Shown here piece by piece: positions 10,985 to 25,370 of a stretch of DNA of 64,000 nt. The stretch's first letter is position 1, and every line of letters begins with the position of its first letter. This DNA comes from Silurus meridionalis (taxonomy: Eukaryota; Chordata; Actinopteri; Siluriformes; Siluridae). The stretch lies in contig NC_060886.1 in NCBI RefSeq assembly GCF_014805685.1, forward strand, positions 19,388,608-19,452,607, given 5' to 3'. The notes under the pieces are model-generated. The model saw nothing but the letters and a program-made list of their open reading frames with translations. It was not told the origin of the DNA and made no database searches. Both the position numbers and the translations under genes were made by a program.

Positions 10985-13692
10985 CTTTTTATTCTTTTTT
11001 ATTATTAAATAGTATGGTCCATAACAATAAGGCATTGAATCTAAGTATTTTTCCAGAAGGAAAATATACTTGAACCTACCATTTTGTAAAAACAATTACC
11101 CCCTCCCCCCCAAACAACAACAAAAAAAACCATAACATGAACATCACTTAAAAAAGTTTCATTCATAGCAATTTTGAACTGTCACATTAACAAATTAGTA
11201 CTGATCTAAAATATTAGCACACAAAAAAAGCGAACTATAAAATGAAATGCGGTGTTATCTTTGACATAACGTGAACACTTCTGCAGCCTGACCTGCACTG
11301 ATGTGTCATGCAGTGTTGAGTGTTTCTCTCAGCTGGCTCCCTGTACCGCTCACTGCTAGGCTTCTTTTTATCACAAAAGCAGACTTCTGCTATTGTTACA
11401 CACCTCAAACAACGACTATTATATAGAAGCGTTAGATTCACAAACAGCTGTGTAAAACGGCGTGCCGCTTAATGCTTTCGGGCGTGGACGCTGTAACTTT
11501 CCGAAGAAAAAAAAAAAAGTCAAGCACCCTGCGTTTCTCTTCCTTCACAAGTCAGGTGATGCAGGAGAGGAAGGTGGCACTAAGCTGGCCTTTTTTTTTT
11601 TTTTGTTTTAAACAGCGTCTGAACAACAAGGCCCTACATCAAATAAATTACATTCATCTCAAAACAAAACATAACAATGGTCCATTTACCACAATCAATA
11701 CATTACATAATAGTTCTCATATATCTTATAGATCACAACATAAATTATCCTCAGGCGACGCTGAGAAGTTAAATGACTACAAGTCTGAGCAGTGCCTTCG
11801 CGTATCTAAACTAAAGATTGTCTAGGTTCTCACATGGCATTGTTTTTTTTATCTTCGCCCTGAATTAAAACACACATAAAAACACACAAACAGACATACA
11901 AATAAAAATGATAGGATTGACTGCCTCCTAAATCAAAGTGGATTAGAATAATAGAGCTATTTAGTATTAGGTCAGTTACATGTCACACTGTTGTCAATCA
12001 CTATGCTAGGAGATGAAATAAATGTAAGATCTTATAGACGCCTATAGAAATTATTCAATATAAATAAAACATCTGTTTTAATTGTGCCCCAAAGCAGCTG
12101 ATTAATGAAGTAGTGCTACTTTGGGAAGATTGTTTCTCTACAGTTGCTATAGATTTGAGACTCAACACACTGTAGTTTTCCCACTTAGTCCAATTCACCT
12201 CGATAAATCACTATGCAAATGTAAAGAAGAGGCTTTCCCACACAGCCATCACAGGCTCGTCTCCTACAGGTCGTCATTTTGGGTTAGTAAATACAAATCT
12301 GTTATCCTTTTCATTAAAAGGATAAAAAAAAAAAAATCAGCAGTCATATATCATGACGTCTATGGTCAACCTTTTAAACAGTTTTTACCTTCCTTTTTGA
12401 GAGAGAATGACAGATTGCTGAAACAAAAATTAAACATGAACAGTTCAAACTAATCTTTATCCATACTATGCTTTGTGAAGAACATTGTTAGGCACTTATA
12501 CAGAATCATAACAGAATAAATACCGAAACCAAAAAATCAAACAAACAAAAACAACAACAACAACAGGATGAATGCAGCCCAGTCTGGCTCGACTATACAC
12601 AGCTCATACTGCTGGGACGTGTAGACCCTGAGTCTAGCTGTAGAGCCCAGATGTAGCAACTTATGCTTTGCTCTGTTACTATGCACGACACACACGCACA
12701 TTTAAAGTCAGACAAGTACACACAATCATCTCTTTGTTTCTCATGTGTTCACTCTCTACCGATGGCACAGTATCAAGAGAATAAGAGAATAGCTTCTACT
12801 ATGGCAAAAAAAAACAACCAAAAAAAAAAACCTTTGACACTAAATTCTCAGCTAAAGAAATGATAAAAGAACGGCTGAAACAAAGTAATCAAATTCAGAT
12901 TCACATCAAGTTTTAAAGGGTTAGTGTGTCACTACTCTGTTTGGCCACTGTTAAAGGTGAACATCTTTTGTTTTGTTTTTTTTCTCTTTCTATCAATAAT
13001 TTGGCTAACAGAGTTCTCTTTATCCAAAGCATTGAGTGGGGAGCTGAGAGGTGAACTCACTCTGTCCTTCTCCTGCATAGCTTTCACATGCGGTTTGACA
13101 TGTTTCTCTTACAGGGTTGTGACATGCTGCCTGCCATCCTCCTGCATGGCATTGACGTGCTTCGGCATTCGGTAAGACAGTTCCTTCTGATGCCGGTGCA
13201 GGCAGATAAACTCTCGAAAATCAGTATGTTGGAGGGAACTATAAATCCTCAAACTGGGCTTCTCGTAGTCTTTCGCAAGATGTTGTCCTTTTACTTGAAA
13301 AAAAAAAACAAAAAAAAAAAGTGCAAGTAGAGTCGCACAGTAAAACGAGTGTTGAAAACTTCCTACTCAACACTGGCGATGATACTGTGTATAAGTATAG
13401 AATTATATAATGTACTTAAACAAGCAAAAAGAGTATGATTTTGTCCCAGTGAATGAAACTCGATTAGAAACATATATGATTGATTCGTTTCATTGTTGTG
13501 TATATATTGTATATATTTGTCTGTATAATCTATTTATTGAACATAACTGTAGGGAAAATATTATAAGGCTGTGTGTGTGTGTGTATTAGCATGCATGTAG
13601 CAGTAATGTGGAGCTGAAGTTGTTATATCCACACAGTTGTTGTTTGAGAAGTGTGTGTGTGTTGCGCTGGCACTCCGTCCCTCTCCTGCGCT

Positions 13693-13707
13693 CTATTTCA
13701 GAATGAT
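13693..13707 (-). CDS. mbnl2: mbnl2 exon 9, stop (IILK end)
   Basis: After acceptor TGCTACAG the frame reads ATC ATT CTG AAA TAG, giving the short ANQIILK terminus. The rest of this exon is 3' UTR. Confidence 0.85.
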   Translation of the reverse strand: MILK

Positions 13708-16382
13708 CTGTAGCAGAAAGAGCAAAAAGGCATGTTAAAATATTTGTAAAAACTTTAACAAGCAGAAATAATTAGTGGGGGGAAAAATAAATCGGCTGAA
13801 CAACTGAAGAATTCTTTGGGATTTCTAATGGTTGCTAGTCGTAATGGCGGCTCTAATAATTATTTAGCGATTCGTTTTGACATTTAAAGCATTTTGCAGA
13901 CGCCTTTATCCAGAGCGACTTATCTTATAGTGAGCAGGTGAGGGTTAGGGGCCTTGCTCAGGAGCCCAGCAGTGGTAGCTTTTTGGCACTGGGAACTGAA
14001 CTCACGACCTTCCGATCAGAAGTCCAACACCATAACCAACACCATAAACCACTGAGCTCAACCTTAACCAACATGCTAAACACTCAGCTTACCAATTCCC
14101 ACCTTCACACAATAACCTGCCACTTGAGTAGTAAAGGTGCTAAAAAACAATATTTGTACCACTCCCAGTGTCTTCAAATAGGAAGCACACTGTAGGAAAT
14201 GAAAGTTTTTACATTTACAAATTTGGGCACATTTGATGTCATTTGTGCCTGAAAATGGATGCTTTAGGGGTCATCATGAATTGGCTTTTTTATGTGTAAA
14301 AGCAGAATTTGATTTGGCAGAGCAACTGCTCTTTTACTAGCCGGCAAATTCATAATCCATATAAAATCTTATATATTCTAAATAAGACAAAATAAAGTCA
14401 AATGGCATAACCCTTTCATATATATTCCTACTCCTGCAAGTAGCTGCTGCCTTCATTTTGGTGACTACAAGCCCTTATTCATTTCCTTGACTGACTGCTG
14501 AGTATAACACATGTTTACTACCTACATGTAGTATATAATAGTCCAATCCTAGCTAGATTAAACATGTTTAAAAACCGATTTGATTTGATCTGATATGAAA
14601 TGACGTACTTCTCAGTGCTGCTTCTTGTACCTCCATCCTACATTGATTGCAGTGAACCTATTGCAATGCGTTCCAACAAAAATACAATTCCACTACTAAA
14701 TAAAGGTACTGACTATAATAAGTGTATAAGTAATGATCTAGTAAAGCCTCTTTACGTGTATTTTATCGTGGGTAATAATTAAGAAATCATACTTAAACAA
14801 ACGTTATATAAAAGCATTACATATGTACAACTTCTTATCACATTTATTCTAAACATCATCCCTCAGTCAGTCAGTTTACTGATGATGTAGTCTCGGCCCT
14901 TCCTGTCCGGAAACTGACTAGGCTACAGGTAATCGGACGGCCTGTGCGAACAGTGTCTTTTTCTGAGCGAAAGAAAGGAAGTGCGGCTGTCGCTGTAAAT
15001 TCACTAGAACAGACTGAGGAACTGTTCGATAGGTGCTAACAACATCCTAAGGTTTTTTAAGTGCAAGTGTTGAGTTTGCAAAGTGACCAGCAGAGGACAG
15101 TAGAACATGGATTATGAATTTGCTAAATCACACTTGAAAACAGAATTCAAGGGCAGACAGCATTATTCATTGTGCTTTCGTTAATGACAAATCGCCAGGT
15201 TGATCGCTTTGGTTGTATTCAACCAGACAAACTGTGTTCTGTGCGCCAGTGTCAATGAGAGCTAAATAAAGGCAAACATGCAAAACAATGATGGCAATGA
15301 AGCAGCAAAAACTACACACTGCATGTAGGAGGAGCTCCAAACAGCTGTTGTGAGAAATCGAGGAGACATGAGCTGTTTAAGGATTCAGACTACTAACAGC
15401 AATATAGAGCCAGCATGAGCCAAAACAACAAAGCTCAAAAAACAGGGTCACACTGCATAACTAATACTCTAACCATATACATGCAGTTCTTTTTCACAAT
15501 AAGGTCATTAGCTCTAACGACTGTTTGCAGAATGCATCCTGTGTTAGAAAAGCAGCCAATAAGCTATCAGGAAGTCGTTCTTGATAGCTTATGTTTAAAT
15601 GCATTTAGGCTAAACGAGAGCTATCGGAGACGTCTGGTCTGTGTAAAAGGAGATACTCCTGTAAAAGAGAGTATTCTGTTCCTGAACTACGAGGGTGGGA
15701 ACAGTGAGAGAGAGCTTGTAAAGGAGCAAACCTGATTGGCGGTTGCCGCGGCGGCAGCAGCAGCGTAGGGGCTTGCAGCAGGAGCGGAGGCGGTAGCAGG
15801 CGGGGCACTGAGCATCATGGGAACTTTTTTCAGGAAGGGAACCATGAAAGCAATGAACAAGGAGGAGCAGCGTTACGGTAACCATAGAATTGTGTGGGAT
15901 ATATCTTTATATGCGTGTGCTTGTATCTAATAATAATGAAATAAAAAGAAAGGTAAAGCCACTAGTATAAATCAAACCAGCAGATGGCATGCAGACAACA
16001 AGCAAAGCAGTAGAGAGAAGGAAAAAATTAGTCAACTTGTCTATCAGATATTACTGATGCCTTATTATTAATAAAGGCACTATATTGGTTCAAAACAGAA
16101 ATAAAAATCAACAGAGGATAATAAACAAGACTAATGCTTAGGATTTAAATGCATAAGAATTCAATTGAAATTCACAATGACCAAAGTGTATAAAAGCACT
16201 ATGAAGAATGGCACAAGGCCGGAACGGAAACACAGGTACAAAAATGCACGTAAAAGAGTTCATGTAACCAAATACAAGCAGTCATTCAGAATTTAACCTG
16301 ATTTAAATATGCAACCACTAACCCCATGTACAGTACAAGGCAAAATGCATTTGTTTTTCACAGAGCCATTACAGTGACTATG

Positions 16383-16452
<70 letters not shown>

Positions 16453-19102
16453 TTTTAACTGTAATTTCTACATGAGTGAAGTGACAGTAAAGACAAAAAT
16501 AAGATACAACTATGTCTGACAACAGCTAATTTTATATATTTATATTGTGAATGTCATGAAAGCAAACATGTAATAAACCAAATACAGAATGCTTACTCAA
16601 TAATAATAATAATAATAATCATAATCATAATAATAATCATAATAAATAATTAGCTAATAAAGCAGTGTTTTTTTTTTTAGCTTAGCATACAGACATGAAG
16701 TCATAAACGTCTAATATTGTGACCAGATCGTTTATCAGTTCATGCAGTATATCAGTAAATCTTTGCATGTTTGATTTTGCATGCAAGTGGAAATATTTGA
16801 AAATACTTTAAGGTTACAGTGGTAGTGTTTCATGTAATTGGAATGTTGTGCAACACAATTACTGTTTGTACACATGCATAAATATAAATGTCAACTGAAC
16901 TGGTTGGAGGGAGAAGATCGATGCTCGTTTGCATTGCAGCTGATGTGGAGTCATTAAAAAAAAAATCAATTTGAGAAAGCTCATGATTTAAAGAGACAAG
17001 TGCTAAATCTTGTAGATTAAGACAATGTAATGCAAGTCGTGTGTTGACACTGAAAAACAAAAACAAATTTCTAGATGATTTACTAGAACATGTAAAAAAT
17101 CCACTCATAGGTTGCAGCTTGCTGTTTATTTATAGACCCACTTGAGTGTTTTTCTGTAAATACTTTGTGCAACATGTGCAGAATCAACAAAATGTTTGGT
17201 TAATTTCCTTGCCATTCAGTACCTGTAAAAACTTTAGATCAAGAGTTTACTACCACTGTGGATGACCTTTACAGCCTGGAATTTATAGTGTGCTATAATT
17301 AGGAAGGTTTATGGGGATACACTGCAAAATATATTATGAATGTTGTATGTTTTATGATTCTAGCTAGACACCCTATACATGATGTGCACAGCATGCAGAA
17401 GTGCAGTTTTTATTTAGTATTTCTTTTATATTTCAATAGTGTGTTCCTGTTGAGTATATTATTTTATATATGACTAACATATTTCGAAATGCATATGGTA
17501 GCAGTTTTTTACTTTATGTCATACTGTATAATTTTGTTATACTGTCTAGTAAACATTAAATGATCTAAAGATCTATGAGGCACAGAGGTCATTTTGACAC
17601 ACAGTCAAGCTGAGAAGCCTGTCAAAGAAGAGACAGAGATCATTGGAAAATGATAAAGAAACAGCAGAGTGGAACATACCGATGCCAGGTCCAGGAGACA
17701 TGCAAAATACTGAGCCTACAGCAGCAGTAGAGAAAAGACATGGTTAATGTAACTGCCCAAAATATATAAAGTGTTTTACATGTATCTACCTAACAGAAGC
17801 TTAAGCTCAAACATAATAGAGGTGTTGGCACTGAGAGGCAGCAAAGCCCACACACAATCACAGACTAGGGAAGGACTTTGTCCAAAATAAAGTTAAAAGA
17901 TTTAGATTTGTGTGCAGTAACTAACACTGCGTGCACCAAATCTAAAGGACGACGCTTTGGCTAACACATGAAAGAAACCCAAGAGTGTGTACGTGCATGT
18001 GTACGTTCGAGTTTGTGTGTATGTACCTGTAGGGAACAGTGCAGTAGAAGGCTGCAGAGGTGTGTTGGCAAGAGCGTGCTGGTAGTGAAAAACACTGGGG
18101 TTTAAAAGACCACCATGTCCTGCACTTTTCTCTAGAGCCACTCGCTTGGCCAATGGCTGAAACATGCTGTGAGGAAATGCCTGAGAGAGAGAGGGAGAAA
18201 GAGAGCAAGACTGGGTAAGAAAAAGAATGTAAATAATCATCAACAACAACAACATTTAACATGTCTACACTGAGGACTAATATCAAATCATGTTAATTAA
18301 ATCATGACCCCTAAGAAATTGTTTAAAGGGGTAAGATATGACCTGACACACCTGAGGATTTGAAAGTAAAATCTCTTAGCATAGAGCACAGGATGTTCAC
18401 ACAAACAGGATGAGCAATTCGAGAATTTTAAACAAGGAAGCGAAATCAAATCTGAAAATAGCCACAGTACAATAACAGTGATTTAAGACCATGCAAAGCC
18501 AGAGGTGAAAGGTGAAGTACCATGTCAACAGTTGCCTCGAGGGGTCGCTTCAGCACTTTGGCACTTGACTGAGTCTGCACACAGCACGCAGCCAACACAT
18601 GATGGCAGTGGGCCAATGGGAGTCAAGCGTATTAACAAACAGCAAGCACAGGTGCATCATGGGAACAGCATTGCATTGTGGAGAGGTGAGAGGAAAAAAA
18701 AAAACACAAAAAAAAAAATGAAATAACTGGAATGCTGTTTACTACATAAACATATGCATGCACACAAACAAAACAAGTTAAATCAGTGTTATCTTTATTA
18801 AGCCCTATGAACAGTTCGGTAAAAAAAAAAAAAGAAGAAGCTGCAGAAAATACACTACTACGGCACAAAATTGCGTGATGCTTCATTAGTTGCTCAACAA
18901 AACCACAATAACTTGATGAAAAAAAGAGCAGCATGTTAATTCCATCTTCGAAAAAAACACACACAATTTCTTTCTTGGCTTATTTGTAGAGCTACTGGAA
19001 TATTGAAGGTGAACTAATGAAGCATAGTCAGTGGTAATGTCTGACAGGAGTTGCCACTTGATGCTTTACATGTATCTGTAAAAAAAAAAGAAGCAGTCTA
19101 GA

Positions 19103-19165
<63 letters not shown>

Positions 19166-19750
19166 TGGTGGTGGTGGGGGGGTGTTGAGGGTGTAAATGT
19201 ATACTCAATAGATGATTAAAAAGTACCGATATTTGGAGTGTTTTAATTCTTGGTATTTGAGATGTTTATGTCTGTGGGTGTGCACAACGTCAGAAACAAA
19301 AAAGCAGCGAGAGGTTCTGAATCCAGTGTATACAGAATATAATATGCGTGCATGTGTGTTTACTGAGCCTCACCATAGCAGCGGTTGCAGCAGTGCTCTG
19401 GGTACTCTGAGAGCTTTTGAGGCGTGCCTGCAAATGAGCAGGAGGGTGAAAGTATTTGCACTTCTCTCTGGAGCAGCGGCTCTTCACAAAGTCCATGCAC
19501 ACTGTCACTGTGTTATCAGTGCTGTCAATCATGGGGCTGTCACTAGGGTGGGCAAACCGACAGTCTGTCTCTCCTCGGGAGCAGTTCCCCCGCTGAAACT
19601 CTCTGCACACCTACACATACAGCATCAGCCAACAACAAAAATAGCAACTCTCAGATCCGATGCAATGTAACGACTGAAACCTGGGCATACGTGCGCCCCT
19701 GTGTGAGTACTAGTATGCTTTTAGTGTACCATGAAAATCTGTCTACATGC

Positions 19751-19791
<41 letters not shown>

Positions 19792-22700
19792 TGCGAGGGA
19801 GTGTGAGATAAAGGAACCGGTTAACTGTAATTGCATAAATAGTTGCTGTACCTCCAGTTTGTCAGAGCGCAATGTTTTCTGAGATGAGGAAGATGAGTTC
19901 GAGCTCTGCACTGCTACCGCAGGGCTACCAGAGACAATCACGGGGTTGTTCGGGAGCATCTCCGTGGCAACCAGCCCCATCCCATGAGTGACAGGAGAGA
20001 GGTAGGGGGAGTAGCTGATCCCAGGTCCTGGCCCCAGACTCTGACCAACAGGAAAGGAAGACTGAAAAAGCAAAAACATAGAGCCAAAAACACATCTTTT
20101 GTTTTACCTTTTGATATATTGAAACAGATTTAAAAAAAAAAAGACTATATGTTTTTTTTTCCAATACATGATTAATATGCATAGGCCTAATGATCTAAAT
20201 GGCACGTCCATCCAAGCTGAACAGCAATGGACTGCCAAAAAACCTCCAGGGCTCAAGCTGAGCTAAACTCCCTCCCCAGGATTCTGCACTTCACCTAGAG
20301 TCTGGCAAACTTACAATCCCAATGTGCAAGATGGCTGCTTCTCTTACATACTCTGACAGACTGACTATGGGGAGGCAAGCCAAGATGCCTCAGTAATTGT
20401 GCCAAACAAAGATGCTGAAGTGATTTATTTGGAACAACATAGAACGTACATAGAATATACATTACTATATTTACATGTAGATTACACTGATCATGGCATT
20501 AATATAAATAAAGTACTTGTTGTGGATGTGACAGCATGTAGTATGTCCAATGAAAACAGCCAAAATGTTATTTATTCATGTCACACACACAGATACACAG
20601 CTTGAAAAGTCCCAGACACTGGGAGGCTTCCAGTATGAAATGACTGATAGGGGTGGGACATACCACAGCAGGCAGGCTGGATCCTGGCAGCATGAACTGC
20701 ATCTGCTGGGCTAACATGGCTGCAGCCGTCTTCTGTTGGATCAGATTATTCCTTCCATTGATCTCTAACTGACTCTTCAGGTGAGATGGAGGGTGCAGGT
20801 ATTTACAGTTATCCCTTGAACACCGACCCTGAAATGAAAATAAAATCAGGAACAATTTGAAACAAGCCTGTCTTTTGAAATGTGACCGAATTTGTAAATG
20901 AATTTCCCATAATGCTTTTTGATAAGAAATGACAAAGTGAAATGCACATTAAAGTAACACTGCCACATAAATATATATTTCTAGGATTCCTTGCTTCTAT
21001 TCATCTATTTATATTGTACCGATTTACCAGCAGGTCAGCTGGTGTCAGGAAAAAACACTATATATTCGAAAATGCCACACATAGTTCTCTGTAGGTAGAA
21101 TAAGTAAAGAGATCATCAAATGAGTTTGATCCAAATTTACCTCTACTGAATAAAATCAAGTGCATGTCTTTGTATCGATGCTTTAGTGACTAGATAGTAA
21201 ATAGACCCACTACAGAGAAGAGGTCAGAAATAAGTATAGTTGACATTCATACGCTGTCGCACCAGTCAGCAGCTTTGAACCAGACTACACAGAGAGCATA
21301 AAAGGAGGGGCTGAAATGTTTGCTTGTATGTGAACTCATATCCTATGCTCTTTGGAAAGGGTCCACCTCCACTATGCAATCAGAAGTCGGTTAGTGATCA
21401 GATGAGCTTTGAAACTGTGCGATGGATCCACTACAATAATCACCTCGAAATGTAAGAAAAAAGCGAAAGAGATTTTAATGTTGAAAATGAGCATCAGTGT
21501 GTTATTTATTCAACTCAAGGAAATTAACCATGGTGTTCCATTACACTGTTAGATATGGCAACAGACAACTGGTTCTTGTGCAAATTGAAAATGCGCTTAC
21601 TAAACTGCAACCTGTGTGCACACGTGCATTTACAGTTCAAGGAGAAGTCCACATAAAAACACATCACATGCATACATATTGAAATATAGATTCAATCTAT
21701 GTGTTATATGTTTAGTGTAGCTAATGTGCTGGTTCGTTTATGTTTTTCTGTGAGAAGAAAGTGAATAAGCCAGGAAGTGAGGGGGTAGTAGCTTAGTGTC
21801 CAACTAAGATGTTGGACTTCTGATTGGAAGATCTTTAATTTAAATCCCTGCACAACCAAGCTGCCGCTGCTCGGCCCTTGTTTGGGAGGCCCTTAACTCT
21901 CAACTGCTTAGTTGTATAAATGAGATAACTGTAAGTCTGTAAATGTAATAAAGGCTTTTCTAAAATCCAGGGTTTAGGGGTGTGCGATGACTGCGCAGTG
22001 CAGTTGCAATAACACAGGTGGTCTAATGCCCATTAACAATACTATATGAGGGTCGTTCAATAGCACTATGAATAATGCAGGAAAATGCTAATAAAAAAAA
22101 AACAAAGATTACCAACCAGATTAATGACATTAGGTTTAGACCAAAACTAAGCAGTTGATTATAAAACACCTCTTGAACATCACTGTATGTCACAGTATAT
22201 TCCTTTTGAACACACATTCTTTTAAGGTTATTAATGACCTGAAATGAAGCCCAATGGAAGCTAAACTGGTATTTCTCGTTCTTGGAAAACAAGCATGGGA
22301 ATTGCACGAAGAACAACAGGAGAGCATGGGTGGTGATTGTTCCACATATCAGTTGCACTCAGTCAATTTTTTGTAAAGAATATTGCAGGAGTACAATAAC
22401 AGTTGTGACTGCTGAAGCCATATAAACTCAATGTGCTCCAAGTTAAACACGGTCTCTGAATCTCTTTATGCCACAACAAATATTGTATTTTACACCGTAC
22501 TTTCTATAGGCACAAAGCTATTTCACACACCAGTCTATTCATGGCACAGATGATATATGAACCACATGCTTTGATTGACATAAAATATTTGCTAGAGCTG
22601 GAATTAGGAATTTACAGAAAACCCAGTGACAATAAAATATTAACTTGTTAATTTTGCAAATTCGGAGGGTTAACACACCACTTACTCTAAGATAGGTGCA

Positions 22701-25295
22701 GCTTTTCAAACAGCCGGTCATGCTTGCTGGAGACGCTAAGTGGCCACTAACAGCTCACAGACGCCCACAATTGGCTTGTGTCACCTTAATCGACAGGAAG
22801 AGAGAGTAATTCGGTCCCCACCCAGAGAGCTGGGCTAATTATATTTTCTTGCCTTTCAGCCAAAGATGGCTGCAGTGGCGTTGGGATTCAAACTCACAGG
22901 GTTTCAGTGACAGATTTTCTGTTCTGCCACTCATGAGCGTGATGTAGAAAATACATTAGTGCATTATGAGCCAATAAGCTACCTTGGAAAAGCGCAGCAT
23001 TATACTTCTTCCAAAATGTGTGCACAAATGCCACCCAAAATGCTGTCTACTTAAGAAGCCTCCTGACAAATAGAACAAAATAGAATGGCAATGTCCACAG
23101 GTATTACCAAGACCACAACTTGAGAGGGAAGGTGGATGACATCCTGAGAGAAACAAGCAGGGGCCAGATCCATAAATGAGGTAAATCTGATGCACCCCCA
23201 ATATCATTAAATTTAATGTAGCAAGTGTTTGGCAATGTTTAAAGAAATAAAAAATTACAACTGCATACACGTATCAAACACAATGAAATTATGGGCTCAA
23301 CAAATTGACCTACTGATCAACTTGCTGCCACTTCCAGGAAGCTGTCATCCTTCTGTACCAAAACAGATGAACTGTACAAATAAACACTTTAAAATTCAAT
23401 ATATGGATCAATATTTATAACATTATATTTTAGAGTCCATACTGTCTCCAAAAATTGTAATAAATGTTTTTTTAATTCATTAAAATAAGTCAAATTCTCG
23501 GTCTCGTACAAATTTATTCCCAAAATATTAATTTAAATCAATTTTTTTCCCTGTTATTAATGTTTTTGATTTTTCATGTCACAAACTTAATTCCTACCTC
23601 TAAATTCCTGTGATGTTTTCTGACCAGCATTCAATGTTAGATATAACAGCATGTAATCATTGTATAGATTCAGCTTATAAATGAAACATTAATAACATGT
23701 ATTGGACTTTGTATCAGACAGATAACTAAGGATGTGTGTTGCATTATTTGCAAGAAGAAGAAGAAACAGGTTAGCTAGTTAACCCAAACTCAAAACTCAA
23801 AACCCAAACCCAAATTAAACCAACTTGCTTGTCTCTGTGAGATTTTAGTCTACAAATGTGCTAAATGATGGTGTAAAACACTACAGCTGGATTTACTTTA
23901 CTTTGAATAAAGTAGCTATGTGTGGACATGTCCATATCAATACAAATACAGCTGCCAGGTCTAGTAGCTTTGCAAAACTATTTTATGAATACAATTTCTT
24001 TCCAACTTATGGATGTCAATGCAATGCTTAGTTTGACTCAGAGTGAATCATATACATTTATTTTATTATGCATATACAGTCCTGGTTGTCTTACGTGTCA
24101 TCAGTCTGTCAAAATAAGCCCAAAAATCAATAAACACAAGGTTCATTAGTACAATCATGTGCTGTACAATATATTTCTGTAATGTTTCTCAGTCAAGTGC
24201 TTTAAACTATACATTAATCTTTAATGGAGTTGTTTTTTGGATGCAGTGCATTGTTTGCTGTTAAAACCTCGAATATACGACAGAAATGTAGTTTACATTA
24301 TAAATTGGGTCACATTTTCCGATTGAAACATTGTGAGAGGTCTACCAGTAACACAAAGGTGCCACAGTAATAAAACATGTTCTGCTTTTACTTTGGCTCT
24401 TCCAAGGTAAGCCCTGACACTGTGCAGGTGCGAGGCACAGTTTACACATGCTTTTAAATAAACATTAGTTTAACTAAACTGGGTGGGGGATGGAAAACAA
24501 GAGAGAGATGTGTAACCACGGCAAATGTCATGACTGAAAGCGAGTGACAGCGCAGTGAAAGCTGTGTGCTGCGCTAAACAGAAGGCTGAATATTATTTGA
24601 CCGTTAAAATATGTAGCCACGCAGCACCTGAACCAACGGCAGCCATCTGCTGTGCTTCTGACACTTTATAATAATAATCATTGTGTCACATACGCCACAT
24701 GACCTGATGAAAACAAGTCTTTTTCTCTTAGCTAGTGTAATAGAGATACCTGCATTATTAAAAGACCCGACAACGTATGCTGATGTGATTCTGCCTGAAG
24801 CACAACAAGCCTGTTCTTTATAAATATCCAGCTGGAAAAAGAAACATTTTACCTGTAGTTATATATAAATAGCTGTTCTAGAACTATGGTAAGTCAGTGT
24901 ACTTGCCTATTGGTCCGAGGCAGAGTTTGTGGCCTGTAAAATCTATTGAAACTGCCTCAAGATATATGTACAAAAATATCTGAGAGGATATAATCATTCT
25001 ACTGGAAGAGATAGGGAGAGGGTTAAAAAAAAAAAAAAAAAAGGAAAATCTGTGAACATAACACATTCTCTCCTAAGAGAATATATTTCACCAACATTAA
25101 TATTAATGTTAATTATCATGCTAATGTGAAAAAAACAACAAAGAAACAATAACACCCACTTTAATGTAGCATGTCCATTGCACTTTAAATCTCATTAAAA
25201 AAGGGCCAAATGTTTCATAATCCGATTAGAGGGATTTCATGTTTGGACGCCAATCAATAAGGAAGGATTTAAGGTTGAGACATCAATAAAATGTT

Positions 25296-25370
<75 letters not shown>

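Larger units (their letters stand above)
9855..13692 (-). other. mbnl2: mbnl2 3' UTR (inferred extent)
   Basis: No coding exon follows the mbnl2 stop. Long A/T-rich stretches with several AATAAA hexamers on the minus strand fit the long 3' UTRs known for muscleblind genes. I place the end near the hexamer at 9877-9882; earlier ends are possible, for example near 10270 or 10870. The region contains a poly-T run (10320-10337) and a TA microsatellite (10908-10980). The extent is inferred; cDNA ends would settle it. Confidence 0.45.
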
